A stretch of DNA of 64,000 nt from Apilactobacillus nanyangensis (GTDB lineage Bacteria > Bacillota > Bacilli > Lactobacillales > Lactobacillaceae). Positions 43,146 to 51,213 of the stretch are shown piece after piece. The notes beneath the pieces are model-generated. The model ran no database searches and was not told the origin of the DNA. It saw only the letters and a program-made list of their open reading frames with translations. Each line of letters starts with the position of its first letter. The stretch's first letter is position 1. The position numbers and the translations under genes are program-made. Where the stretch lies: positions 1-64,000 of the forward strand of contig NZ_BOLX01000006.1 of NCBI RefSeq assembly GCF_016861915.1, read 5' to 3'.

Positions 43146-43508
43146 ATGGAACAAAAAAATAACGATGAACAACTACTAAGAGCTGCAGCCGCATCTATTT
43201 TATTGAACATATTAGCAATTTTTCTTATGTGTAGATTTGGTGCAGATGTTAAAGATACTATTCCAATCTCTGCTCTGATTTCTTGTTCATTATTCCCCGT
43301 TCTAAAGGCATATTTCACTGGAAATCATAAGGATAAAAAGAAATTAACTTATGGTGGATATGTAATAATCGTTCTTTATATATTCGCAATCATAGCACCT
43401 CAAAATGATAATTCAGTCATTAGCAATCTGTGGTATAGCTTAATTACACTAGGTTTCTTCTATGGAATTTTATTAGCCTTTTGTGGAACTATCTACAATA
43501 GAAAATAA
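43146..43508 (+). CDS. Hypothetical membrane protein, 120 aa
   Basis: I do not recognise a family. The protein has four hydrophobic segments (AAAASILLNILAIFLMCRF, TIPISALISCSLFPVLKAYF, YVIIVLYIFAIIA, LWYSLITLGFFYGILLAF) and short charged loops (KDKKK). The ribosome binding site AAAGGAGG is strong. It is monocistronic with a bidirectional terminator. Confidence 0.7.
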   Translation: MEQKNNDEQLLRAAAASILLNILAIFLMCRFGADVKDTIPISALISCSLFPVLKAYFTGNHKDKKKLTYGGYVIIVLYIFAIIAPQNDNSVISNLWYSLITLGFFYGILLAFCGTIYNRK

Positions 43509-43512
43509 CGTA

Positions 43513-43549
43513 CAAAAAAAGAACGACTATTCCAGTTGTTCTTTTTTAA
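43513..43549. terminator. Bidirectional terminator
   Basis: A 10-bp stem (AAGAACGACT / AGTTGTTCTT) with an ATTCC loop is flanked by A- and T-runs, between two convergent membrane-protein genes. Confidence 0.85.
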
Positions 43550-43815
43550 GCTTGTTTTTCGTTGGCAGCTACGAAATGGTAGATGATGTAGCTAACAGTC
43601 CAAACAAAGATGAACACTAAAAAGATTAGGATGGCTTTAACATCTAGTTCGATGTTAAAGTTCAAAAATCCTTTTAGTTTGATAATGTTAAAACCTAATA
43701 ATGATCCCCAAGCACCCTTTGAATGCACCAAAAGTTCTACAAAACTATCAAGTAAAATTAGAACTAAGTACAAGATGGTACCGTAGGAGAACCAATTAAA
43801 TGTCTTTTTTAACAT
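43546..43815 (-). CDS. Small membrane protein, 89 aa (paralogue of the 45782-46063 gene)
   Basis: The frame opens at 43830, but GGGGAGG lies before the ATG at 43815, giving MLKKTFNWF. Two hydrophobic helices (TILYLVLILLDSFVELLV and AILIFLVFIFVWTVSYIIY) enclose an extracellular-type loop. It aligns along its length with the 93-residue protein at 45782-46063 (WFS.G...Y..L...D.F.E, then a similar loop and helix 2). I do not recognise the family. Confidence 0.65.
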   Translation of the reverse strand: MLKKTFNWFSYGTILYLVLILLDSFVELLVHSKGAWGSLLGFNIIKLKGFLNFNIELDVKAILIFLVFIFVWTVSYIIYHFVAANEKQA

Positions 43816-43852
43816 ATTCTTCCTCCCCAATATCGGTTACTGTTATTATACA

Positions 43853-43883
43853 CAAAAAAGCAATCCAATATGGATTGCTTTGT
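43853..43883 (-). terminator. Terminator after the MFS transporter
   Basis: A 9-bp perfect stem (AGCAATCCA / TGGATTGCT) with a 3-base loop is followed by a U-tract on the minus strand. Confidence 0.85.
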
Positions 43884-45107
43884 TTATTTTGTCTTCGCTA
43901 ATTCCTTGAAGGAAGGTATCGACATCATTGAGCAGAAACTGATGAGGTAAAGGATGGATAACATCCCCATCACTACCCAAAGAGAATGATTTTCCATAAT
44001 TAGACCGATTATGGCCGGTGAGAATCCCCCGATGGATCTACTAACCCCAATAATAAAGTTATTGGCAGTAGATCTGATTTCGGTAGGATATAATCGGCTT
44101 ATCACCGTACCATAACCACCATACATTCCGTCAGAGAAGAAGCCAAGAATCGTTGCAGCGAGCAATAATGTAAAACCGTTGAAAGCTAAGGTTACCCCGT
44201 ATACAGCAATTGCTGATACTAATAGGAAAATGCCGAAAGCTTTTCTAGGTCCAAGTTTGTCTAAGACATTGCCAAAGGCAAACATCCCAAGACTCATTCC
44301 ACAAATAGTTACAATAGTCCAAAGCGCGGAACCGGAAACACTAAGTCCTAACTTTTTCTGCATGATGGATGGTAACCAGTTAATTAAACCGTAGTAGCCG
44401 GCAATTTGAACAATCACCATGACAATTAATGCAACCGTTTGGTATGCAAGTTTTGGTGTAGCAAATAGTTTCTTAATTGATACTTTTGGTCTATCCGGAC
44501 GTTTCATAGTATCGACAAACTCTTCGCTTTCCTTTAAATGACGACGAATGACAAAAGCGAAGAAGATTGGGATAATCCCTACCAAGAATAATGCACGCCA
44601 TCCAAATAATGGAATCACTAGTGCAGACAATAATGCCGCTAGCATTGATCCAATTTGACCACCAATTGTGGTAAAGGAGACAGATTTACCTAGTTCTTTC
44701 TTTTTGAAGGACTCACAAATCATTGCTACACCAGTACCATACTCACCACCTGTTCCCAGACCAACGCAAAAACGTAAAATCAAAAACGTGATAAAGTTTT
44801 GAGCAAACATGATGCTAGCTGTAGATATTGCAAAGATAAAAATCGTATAGGTTAGGATTTTAACACGGCCAAATCTATCAGCTAATAGCCCAAAGATAAT
44901 TCCACCTAGAAGTGAACCAAAAGTTGTGACAGTGGAAAGCATCCCAGCTGCCCCTGCACTAATGTTTAGACCCACTATAATCGATGACATCGCAAAAGAT
45001 ATGAATGAGACATCCATACTTTCTAACAGTTGCCCGATCGATGTAGAAGCTAGTACCCACTTCTGCGATTTTGTCGTTTTGACTCGTTGATCCAGTGTAT
45101 TTTCCAT
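43884..45107 (-). CDS. MFS transporter, metabolite:H+ symporter type
   Basis: The 407-residue protein has about 12 hydrophobic helices. Signatures are GLLADRFGRVKILTY and RFCVGLGTGGEYGTG, with a second-half KLGPRKAFGI. The GGEYG form in helix 4 is typical of the MFS metabolite:H+ symporters that import organic acids, shikimate, proline or betaine. The ribosome binding site is GGAGG. The substrate is unknown. Confidence 0.8.
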   Translation of the reverse strand: MENTLDQRVKTTKSQKWVLASTSIGQLLESMDVSFISFAMSSIIVGLNISAGAAGMLSTVTTFGSLLGGIIFGLLADRFGRVKILTYTIFIFAISTASIMFAQNFITFLILRFCVGLGTGGEYGTGVAMICESFKKKELGKSVSFTTIGGQIGSMLAALLSALVIPLFGWRALFLVGIIPIFFAFVIRRHLKESEEFVDTMKRPDRPKVSIKKLFATPKLAYQTVALIVMVIVQIAGYYGLINWLPSIMQKKLGLSVSGSALWTIVTICGMSLGMFAFGNVLDKLGPRKAFGIFLLVSAIAVYGVTLAFNGFTLLLAATILGFFSDGMYGGYGTVISRLYPTEIRSTANNFIIGVSRSIGGFSPAIIGLIMENHSLWVVMGMLSILYLISFCSMMSIPSFKELAKTK

Positions 45108-45275
45108 TATGTTACCTCCGCTTTGACACCTATGTGTTTATTTATGGAACATCTTTAATATAGGCCTGGGATGTAAATTTGCTATAAAAATTATGTAAAA
45201 GTTATGTAAATATAAACAGTGCATTTTACGATACCTTAGGGTATACTGAAATCAAAATGCTAGGAAGTGATAATT

Positions 45276-45779
45276 ATGAATAATATCGCTGAATTCAAGT
45301 TAGATAGACAATATTATGGTCTAGCGCTTGCCGAAGAATTTATGTCCACCGAATTATACGACATCATCAAAAGAGATCGCGAAGAATTAGCCAAGTGGCT
45401 ACCATGGGCTAATGACATGCAATCAATTAATGACGAAGCAGAATTCATTCGCTATGCTAAGGAACACAATATGTTCGTTCTAGCAATTTTAAATGGTGCA
45501 AAACCAATCGGTATGATTAATCTACATAACATCGATGAAGTTAACCATACTGCTGAGATTGGTTACTGGTTGTCCAGTGAATATCAAGGAAAAGGAATTA
45601 TGTATAACAGCCTTCAATCACTTGCTAGTTATGCATTCAACTTCTTTGATATGGAAGAACTAATAATTAAAGCTAAAGTTGAAAATGAAAAAAGCAAACA
45701 CGTTGCTGAACGTGCAGGCTTTACATTCCAAAAAGTTGAAGAACCATTTGCGATTTATAAAAAGAAAAAGAACGGCTAG
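45276..45779 (+). CDS. GNAT N-acetyltransferase, RimL-like
   Basis: The start is placed at MNNIAEF (45276), because GGAAGTG precedes it, so the protein has 167 residues. It has the GNAT fold: HTAEIGYWLSSEYQGKGIM carries the acetyl-CoA pyrophosphate loop (QGKGI), and VENEKSKHVAERAGF is the conserved second half. It resembles acetyltransferases that modify ribosomal proteins or small metabolites (RimL/YdaF type). The exact acceptor is unknown. Confidence 0.85.
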   Translation: MNNIAEFKLDRQYYGLALAEEFMSTELYDIIKRDREELAKWLPWANDMQSINDEAEFIRYAKEHNMFVLAILNGAKPIGMINLHNIDEVNHTAEIGYWLSSEYQGKGIMYNSLQSLASYAFNFFDMEELIIKAKVENEKSKHVAERAGFTFQKVEEPFAIYKKKKNG

Positions 45780-45796
45780 AATTAACCGTTCTTTTT
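45764..45796. terminator. Bidirectional terminator overlapping both convergent stop codons
   Basis: AAGAACGG pairs with CCGTTCTT across a 10-base loop, flanked by A- and T-runs. The element includes the stop codons of both genes. Confidence 0.75.
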
Positions 45797-46063
45797 GTTT
45801 ACCTTTAACATGTAGTCCATGAATCCATATAGAGCCATCCAGATTAGCATGATGACAATGAAGTAAATCAATGTCTTCCATGTAATTAACAGGCTAAAGT
45901 TGAATTCCCCGGGGTTAAAATTCTTAACGACTCTTACGCCCATTAGAGTGCGCCAAGTTGATGGAGATTGATAGTAAAATCCTTCCAAAAAACCATCAAT
46001 AATAGTTAAGATTACATATACCCCAACGCCAAGTGAAAACCATCTACTCATCTTCATTTGCAT
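45782..46063 (-). CDS. Small membrane protein, 93 aa (paralogue of the 43546-43815 gene)
   Basis: Two hydrophobic segments (WFSLGVGVYVILTIIDGFLEGF and TLIYFIVIMLIWMALYGFM) flank a polar loop. The sequence aligns with the 89-residue protein about 2 kb to the left. Both have an acidic residue pair at the end of helix 1 and a tail with Lys. The ribosome binding site GGCAGG is weaker than usual. Function is unknown. Confidence 0.65.
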   Translation of the reverse strand: MQMKMSRWFSLGVGVYVILTIIDGFLEGFYYQSPSTWRTLMGVRVVKNFNPGEFNFSLLITWKTLIYFIVIMLIWMALYGFMDYMLKVNKKNG

Positions 46064-46140
46064 AATGTAACCTGCCTTTATTATGTACTACCCACATAAT
46101 AGCACAGCCCTTCTCGAATTTGTATTAAAAAAGGCTATGA

Positions 46141-46163
46141 AAAGCATGTTATATCAACGTTTT
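46141..46163. promoter_or_regulatory. Copy of the recurrent 23-bp motif
   Basis: Read on the minus strand it is AAAACGTTGATATAACA and then TGCTTT. It lies 98 bases upstream of the exported-protein gene that starts at 46262, in the same distance range as two other copies. Confidence 0.4.
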
Positions 46164-46261
46164 AACCAGTTAATACAAAATGATGACAATAGTTTGTCAT
46201 TTTCATTAAGTTTATAAAGTGGTATATTCTTATTACTATAAGACCAAAAGGAGGTGCCATG

Positions 46262-46606
46262 ATGAAGGCAATCAGAAACATTATTATCTTAGTATTCCTT
46301 GCTGTGCTTATCTTTATTGCTTTACCAGTCGGAAAAGACTTCTATATTCAAAGCTCATTAAGCAAACAAGCTAGTTCAGCAATCAGCAACCAACAAGAAC
46401 TAAAGAAAGTGGCTGCCAACGAATCAACTTACGTGTACTTAACTCAACACAACAGTGATCGTATCTACAATTCGAACTCTGATACTGGTAAAGGTAATAC
46501 CTACCGTTACTCCGCCAAATATGGTACTAAGAACATCACACTTACTGGTACCCTGTCCAACGCCGGATTTAAGGTAAAACTAGATAAAGTGGAAATCACA
46601 CAATAA
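46262..46606 (+). CDS. Membrane-anchored exported hypothetical protein, 114 aa
   Basis: An N-terminal hydrophobic anchor (IRNIIILVFLAVLIFIAL) is followed by a soluble extracellular region with Ser/Asn/Thr-rich and beta-type segments (NTYRYSAKYGTKNITLTGTL). The ribosome binding site AGGAGGT favours the second of two tandem ATGs (46262). No lipobox is seen. I do not recognise the family. The upstream region carries one copy of the recurrent 23-bp motif. Confidence 0.65.
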   Translation: MKAIRNIIILVFLAVLIFIALPVGKDFYIQSSLSKQASSAISNQQELKKVAANESTYVYLTQHNSDRIYNSNSDTGKGNTYRYSAKYGTKNITLTGTLSNAGFKVKLDKVEITQ

Positions 46607-46607
46607 G

Positions 46608-46638
46608 AAAAAGCTCTCCGGTTGGGAGGGCTTTTTTT
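46608..46638 (+). terminator. Terminator after the exported hypothetical protein
   Basis: AAGCTCTCC pairs with GGAGGGCTT (one wobble) across a 5-base loop and is followed by a T-run. Confidence 0.85.
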
Positions 46639-46681
46639 GTTTTATAATTATTAAACTAAATCTTTTATAGGAGTGACAAGC

Positions 46682-47572
46682 ATGAGCAAAGTAAGACTTC
46701 AACATTACATTCCTCAATTAATATTAAGATCATTTACAGATTCAAGTGGTCATCTTTCTTGTTACAGGATTAAGGACGAAAAGTTCTTTCATCCAAAACC
46801 CAACGCTGTAATGGCATCAGCTTGGCTATATGATGAAATAGAACTAGAAGAAGTAAAAAAAGGCTTAAAATACCTGGTTAAGAATAATACTATCAAAAAA
46901 TTTGATAAAGCTATAAAAGAAATGGAAAATGAGAATCAATACATCGAACATTCTCTAGGTTCTTCTGAATCAGGCTTCGGCGTACTTATAAATAATCTCA
47001 TAACAACACGAAAGGGTACTATATTAACAAAAAAGAGTATTAGAAAAAACCTCTTATTAATGCTTAGACAATTATCCTGCAGGTCATTACGGCGAAAAAA
47101 ACAAATTGAGTCAATACCTCAAGAGAGATATAACAAATGTTTAAAAAAATACGGATTAGATGATATTAATTTTAAAAATTTTGCTAGTTTTTTAAGATTT
47201 CAAGAATTATTCATTCCTTCTGATGAAGAAAAATTCGAAATAAATTATATTAATTTTTGTGGAAGCATTTCACTAGCAATAAATGATTCCGAAACACCCC
47301 TTTTATTTGGAAATAATGCACCTATGTTAAAGATACCCAGAACGGAAGAACAACTTTTCCCCATATCACCAAAGTTAGGTATTATAATCCGAAGAGATGA
47401 ATCAAAATCGTTAATATTTAGAAATAAAGTTGATCAATATAATAATTATTACTTAAACAAACAGGAAATCAAGATTTCGAACATTCTTCAATCATCAGAT
47501 TTAAATGACATAGTAATAGGTCCAAGCGAAGTAATAAAAGAAGCTAGAAAAAAACATAAATCTAAATACTGA
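46682..47572 (+). CDS. DUF4238 family protein
   Basis: The protein has 296 residues from the ATG at 46682, after a TAGGAG site. The N-terminus RLQHYIPQLILRSFTDSSGHL, followed by PNAVMASAWLYD, is the DUF4238 pattern (HxxPxxxLxxF). DUF4238 proteins have no established biochemical role, but they are often found in variable and defence-rich regions. It is near the left edge of the accessory island, and its AT-richness and codon use resemble the restriction genes more than the core operons. Confidence 0.7.
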   Translation: MSKVRLQHYIPQLILRSFTDSSGHLSCYRIKDEKFFHPKPNAVMASAWLYDEIELEEVKKGLKYLVKNNTIKKFDKAIKEMENENQYIEHSLGSSESGFGVLINNLITTRKGTILTKKSIRKNLLLMLRQLSCRSLRRKKQIESIPQERYNKCLKKYGLDDINFKNFASFLRFQELFIPSDEEKFEINYINFCGSISLAINDSETPLLFGNNAPMLKIPRTEEQLFPISPKLGIIIRRDESKSLIFRNKVDQYNNYYLNKQEIKISNILQSSDLNDIVIGPSEVIKEARKKHKSKY

Positions 47573-47642
47573 ACACTTCACATCTATGGTGCTAATATAT
47601 AGTTGGATTCAGATATAAATTGAATTGATAGAGGCGATTAAT

Positions 47643-47843
47643 ATGACTGAATCAGAAATTATAGATGGAATTAAGCAAGTAAAGACAACACCAGGTATGA
47701 TTGATTACCTAAGAACATTATTGAAGAAAGGTCGTAAGGAAGACCCTACTGATGTTCACACATTCCATGATTTTGAAAAGGCATTGTATGATTACAACAA
47801 TCATCAATACCAAACTCATAACAAAGCTGACAACTCACTATAA
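47643..47843 (+). CDS. Small hypothetical protein, 66 aa
   Basis: The start at 47643 follows a GAGG site; the frame opens 6 codons earlier. The protein is soluble and charged (ESEIIDGIKQVKTTPGMIDYLRTLLKKGRKEDP), with a His-rich C-terminal half. I do not recognise a family. It lies between the DUF4238 gene and the terminator facing the restriction island. Confidence 0.55.
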   Translation: MTESEIIDGIKQVKTTPGMIDYLRTLLKKGRKEDPTDVHTFHDFEKALYDYNNHQYQTHNKADNSL

Positions 47844-47951
47844 TCTTGTTGAGTCAAAGAAGGTATTATGATGATGAAGAGATTTCGAATTCATGATTGC
47901 ACTACTTTGTTACTTGATAGATTTTCAATATAATGTAGAGACATTTTAAAT

Positions 47952-47982
47952 AAAAAAGGGCACCTGATTGGGTGTCTTTTTT
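47952..47982. terminator. Bidirectional terminator at the end of the 594-aa protein gene
   Basis: A 9-bp stem with two G-U pairs (AAGGGCACC / GGTGTCTTT) and a 6-base loop is flanked by A- and T-runs. Confidence 0.75.
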
Positions 47983-49765
47983 ATTTGGAACAATCTTGAA
48001 AAATATTAAATGCAACCAGTATAAACACGATTAAAGAACTATAATAATCGTCCTCTATCATTTCTAAAGAAGATGGCTGAGTTCCATGAACATATTTATT
48101 TCTCAAGGAAATAGAGTTAAGGAAATTTTTACTATTCATTATATAGTTAAAGTAATTAATTTCTTGAGTTGATAAAAGTTTTCCATCAGTACATAAGAAA
48201 TCCCTATCTTTAAGCTTTAATATTTCTTTTTCTTCTCCATCATCTTTATACATCAAATTAACATACCCATTTTCATATACATCATTTAGTATCGAAAGCA
48301 TACGTTCATTAATTTGAATAAAATTATCATTGTTCAACTCGACAAGATGGGCACCGATTAAATAATCCATTTCTCTTTTTGAAAATGATCCTAAACTACT
48401 ATAATTTACTCTTTCTTTAGACAGAGTTTCATAGACACTTTTATAATTTCTATTTTCTTTTATGCCAGCCAAGAAATTCATATTAGTGGAAAACAATCTA
48501 AAAAATTCCATTTGATATTTATTGTTCAAGTATGCATGAGTATTATTATGTCTACTTTCAATATTAAACACTATTATTTCTTCACCCATGAATCTTATTC
48601 TGTCTTTATCTACAGAACCATTTTCAACATAATCTTTATATTGATGCAGTAAACTTTCTATTTCTATTAGGATATTTCTACATTTTTGCAAATAACTTGC
48701 ATTATCTGGGGAAGTGTTTACAAAAAATCCTTTTACATGAGAATTATTCTCAAGCAGTAACTTAATTACCTCTTCCAAAGATGTGTTAATTTTGTGCAAT
48801 GATTCATCAATTGATTTAAGCAAATATATTTGCTTAATTTCATTTTCTTTATTACCAATACTTTGAAAATACTCTTCTTTACCAGTACGGTTAATATAAT
48901 CTAATATAGACATATCACTTGTTTTATTAATAGCGACATTCCATCTCAAATTATCATCAATATACAATAGTCTAAGAAGTTTATTCATCATTTCAGGATA
49001 ATTTTCTTTATTTAAATTATACAAAATTTGAATAAAGATTCTTACACTATTCTCTAAACCTTTTTCCAAACTTAACACCTTAACATTATCCTTGTCTAGA
49101 GCATGATTACGTTTCATTATTATAAACAAATGATTTAAATTCTTTTTATTTAAAGTTATATGGTTTTCCAATATTAAACGGCAATAATCAATTTTCATAC
49201 CATCATAATTCAAATAAATACACACCAAATCGTCGTAGTAAATCGACATTTCTTCTGGCCAATACAATAAAATGTTGCTTCTTTCAAATGAATCATCTAA
49301 ATATCTTTCAAAAAGATGTATATGATTACATACATATTTAAAAATTTCTTCTGAAAAATCTTTAGATAACTTTTCTACCCTCAAAACGTCGATAATATTA
49401 AAATCATCACATTCTATTAAATTGGTAAGCTGTTCAAGAGACGAGATTTTATTGTATTTCGTAATAGACTCAAAAAAAACCTTCCTGTAAGTTTCTTCTA
49501 ACGAATGGTAAGTTTTTACTACATCAACCAAGAAATTATCAATGTTTTTTGCAAAACATTTGTTAAGTTCTCGAACTTCAAGAGCATTGTCTTTTTCGAA
49601 TACCTCGTCGTAGTATTTTATAACAACATATAATTCCATATAATCGTTAACACTGATTAAATTGTTACCTTTAGTTTGACGTATAACTTCATTGAATCTA
49701 TCCTTGAACCCTCTTTGTTTAATTAAATTTCCTTCTAGTGTGTAATCCAATCTTTCATTTTTCAT
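47981..49765 (-). CDS. Large hypothetical protein with C-terminal HEPN-like RNase motif, 594 aa
   Basis: I do not recognise the N-terminal 440 residues, which are mostly helical, Leu/Asn/Tyr-rich and without membrane segments. Residues about 455-495 (FSKREMDYLIGAHLVELNNDNFIQI) look like a small winged helix. Near the C-terminus, SLRNKYVHGTQ holds an Arg555-x4-His560 motif of the HEPN ribonuclease type. It starts 70 bases downstream of the DNA methyltransferase, on the same strand, with no terminator between, so it is probably cotranscribed. A role as an additional effector of the restriction-modification locus is inference. Confidence 0.6.
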   Translation of the reverse strand: MKNERLDYTLEGNLIKQRGFKDRFNEVIRQTKGNNLISVNDYMELYVVIKYYDEVFEKDNALEVRELNKCFAKNIDNFLVDVVKTYHSLEETYRKVFFESITKYNKISSLEQLTNLIECDDFNIIDVLRVEKLSKDFSEEIFKYVCNHIHLFERYLDDSFERSNILLYWPEEMSIYYDDLVCIYLNYDGMKIDYCRLILENHITLNKKNLNHLFIIMKRNHALDKDNVKVLSLEKGLENSVRIFIQILYNLNKENYPEMMNKLLRLLYIDDNLRWNVAINKTSDMSILDYINRTGKEEYFQSIGNKENEIKQIYLLKSIDESLHKINTSLEEVIKLLLENNSHVKGFFVNTSPDNASYLQKCRNILIEIESLLHQYKDYVENGSVDKDRIRFMGEEIIVFNIESRHNNTHAYLNNKYQMEFFRLFSTNMNFLAGIKENRNYKSVYETLSKERVNYSSLGSFSKREMDYLIGAHLVELNNDNFIQINERMLSILNDVYENGYVNLMYKDDGEEKEILKLKDRDFLCTDGKLLSTQEINYFNYIMNSKNFLNSISLRNKYVHGTQPSSLEMIEDDYYSSLIVFILVAFNIFQDCSK

Positions 49766-49834
49766 TAAATATTCGCCTTAGTACGTAAATATAGGAAAAA
49801 ATAAATTCATATTGTTAATTTCCTATTTTTATAT

Positions 49835-51124
49835 TTAATCATCATATTCATTTACTATTTCTTTAATTCCTTTACCGATACCTTCGATAATAGAAGTAAC
49901 AAGTGCGTTACCCATGAAGAACATTCTCATTCTATCGCTAACTTCTTTAACTTCACCATCAACGATTTTATATTTAGTCCAATCATCTGGGAAATCTTGC
50001 ATTCTCTCTGCTTCGATTGGTGTTAACACTCTATATCTATCATTAATCTTCAACCAATGGGTTGATCTGTTAACACTTCCTTCAGAGGTAAGCATGGTTC
50101 TACCTGGTAGTGATAAATCTTCATAAGGAGACATTCCACCTTCGCTGTAGGTATAAGTATGTCCATCGGCGGAAGTTCTTTCAATATGTTTTGGACCACG
50201 AAGATAAGCAAACTTATCAATTTTAGCTTGGTCATCTACATAATATTTTTCATCAATATCATCTTCTGGTTGAACAATATCTCTTAGTGGAGTTGGTTTT
50301 TTATCAGAATTTGGAACAGAGTCGATAGTAAAGTACTTGCCGTGTCTCATAATTCCAGTATTGAATACTTTACCAGTGAAATTATCTGATGCAGCTACAA
50401 TATCATCTGGTAGTTCATAATAAGCTCTTCTACCTTTATATAACTCTTCTTTAATTGGGAATTGCTTTGCAAATAGACCTTCTTTAAAGATATATTCGTC
50501 ATAAGCATCATCTGGGATTAATTCTTCGTCAAAATCATATTTTTCGTCCAAATGTTTTGCATATGGTAGGTCATTACGGAATACGAAGAAATAAACACGA
50601 CGACGGCGTTGAGCTCTTCCGTAATCAGCCGCATTAATAACACGCCATTCTACAGAATATCCTAGGCTATTTAATGCAGTAAGCATAATTGAAAAATCTC
50701 TTCCTCTTTGCTTAGCAGGAGCTTTCAATAATCTATCAACATTTTCAAAAATCATATATTTAGGATGGATATCTTTAGCAGCTCTAATAATTTGCCAGAA
50801 TAAAACACCCTTTTTACCTTGAATTCCCATTTCATTTTTCTTAGATCTCGCTACTGAGTAATCTTGGCATGGAAATCCACCAACTATCATATCTGCATCC
50901 ATCGAACTGAACTTTTCATCAGAAATTTCAGCAACATCAATTCCAATATTTTCGGAATCTGGGAAGCGGTAGTTGTATACATCAAAAGCATCTTGGCTTT
51001 TTCTTGATGGTTCATATTGATTGGACCACTTTGTCTTAAACAATGATTTATCTGCATTATCTAATCCGATACGGAATCCACCGACTCCGGCAAATAATTC
51101 TAAGACTTTAAGTTCTTTCGCCAT
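49835..51124 (-). CDS. C5-cytosine DNA methyltransferase
   Basis: The protein has 429 residues from the ATG at 51124, after AAAAGGAG; the frame opens 22 codons earlier with a poor leader. Motif I is LELFAGVGGFRIGL (about 8-21), motif IV is GGFPCQDYS with catalytic Cys86, motif VI is FENVD (about 126-130) and motif VIII is AQRRRRVYFF. A target-recognition region and the final motifs IX-X (RVLTPIEAERMQDFPDDW, GNALVTSI) follow. It should methylate cytosine at the recognition site of the adjacent endonuclease. GATC is plausible because Sau3AI-type nucleases pair with such enzymes, but this is inference. Confidence 0.92.
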   Translation of the reverse strand: MAKELKVLELFAGVGGFRIGLDNADKSLFKTKWSNQYEPSRKSQDAFDVYNYRFPDSENIGIDVAEISDEKFSSMDADMIVGGFPCQDYSVARSKKNEMGIQGKKGVLFWQIIRAAKDIHPKYMIFENVDRLLKAPAKQRGRDFSIMLTALNSLGYSVEWRVINAADYGRAQRRRRVYFFVFRNDLPYAKHLDEKYDFDEELIPDDAYDEYIFKEGLFAKQFPIKEELYKGRRAYYELPDDIVAASDNFTGKVFNTGIMRHGKYFTIDSVPNSDKKPTPLRDIVQPEDDIDEKYYVDDQAKIDKFAYLRGPKHIERTSADGHTYTYSEGGMSPYEDLSLPGRTMLTSEGSVNRSTHWLKINDRYRVLTPIEAERMQDFPDDWTKYKIVDGEVKEVSDRMRMFFMGNALVTSIIEGIGKGIKEIVNEYDD

Positions 51125-51213
51125 GCTAATCACTCCTTTTTTTGAATTATTAATATATATTATATAATATATGTAGAAAAGGATCAACACATATTATTCA
51201 AGAGGGGCCAAAT

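Noticed and set aside
47868-47933. Possible 21-codon ORF after the 66-aa hypothetical gene
   Set aside because: The ribosome binding site is weak and the product has no leader-peptide composition. It precedes only a terminator facing a gene on the other strand.
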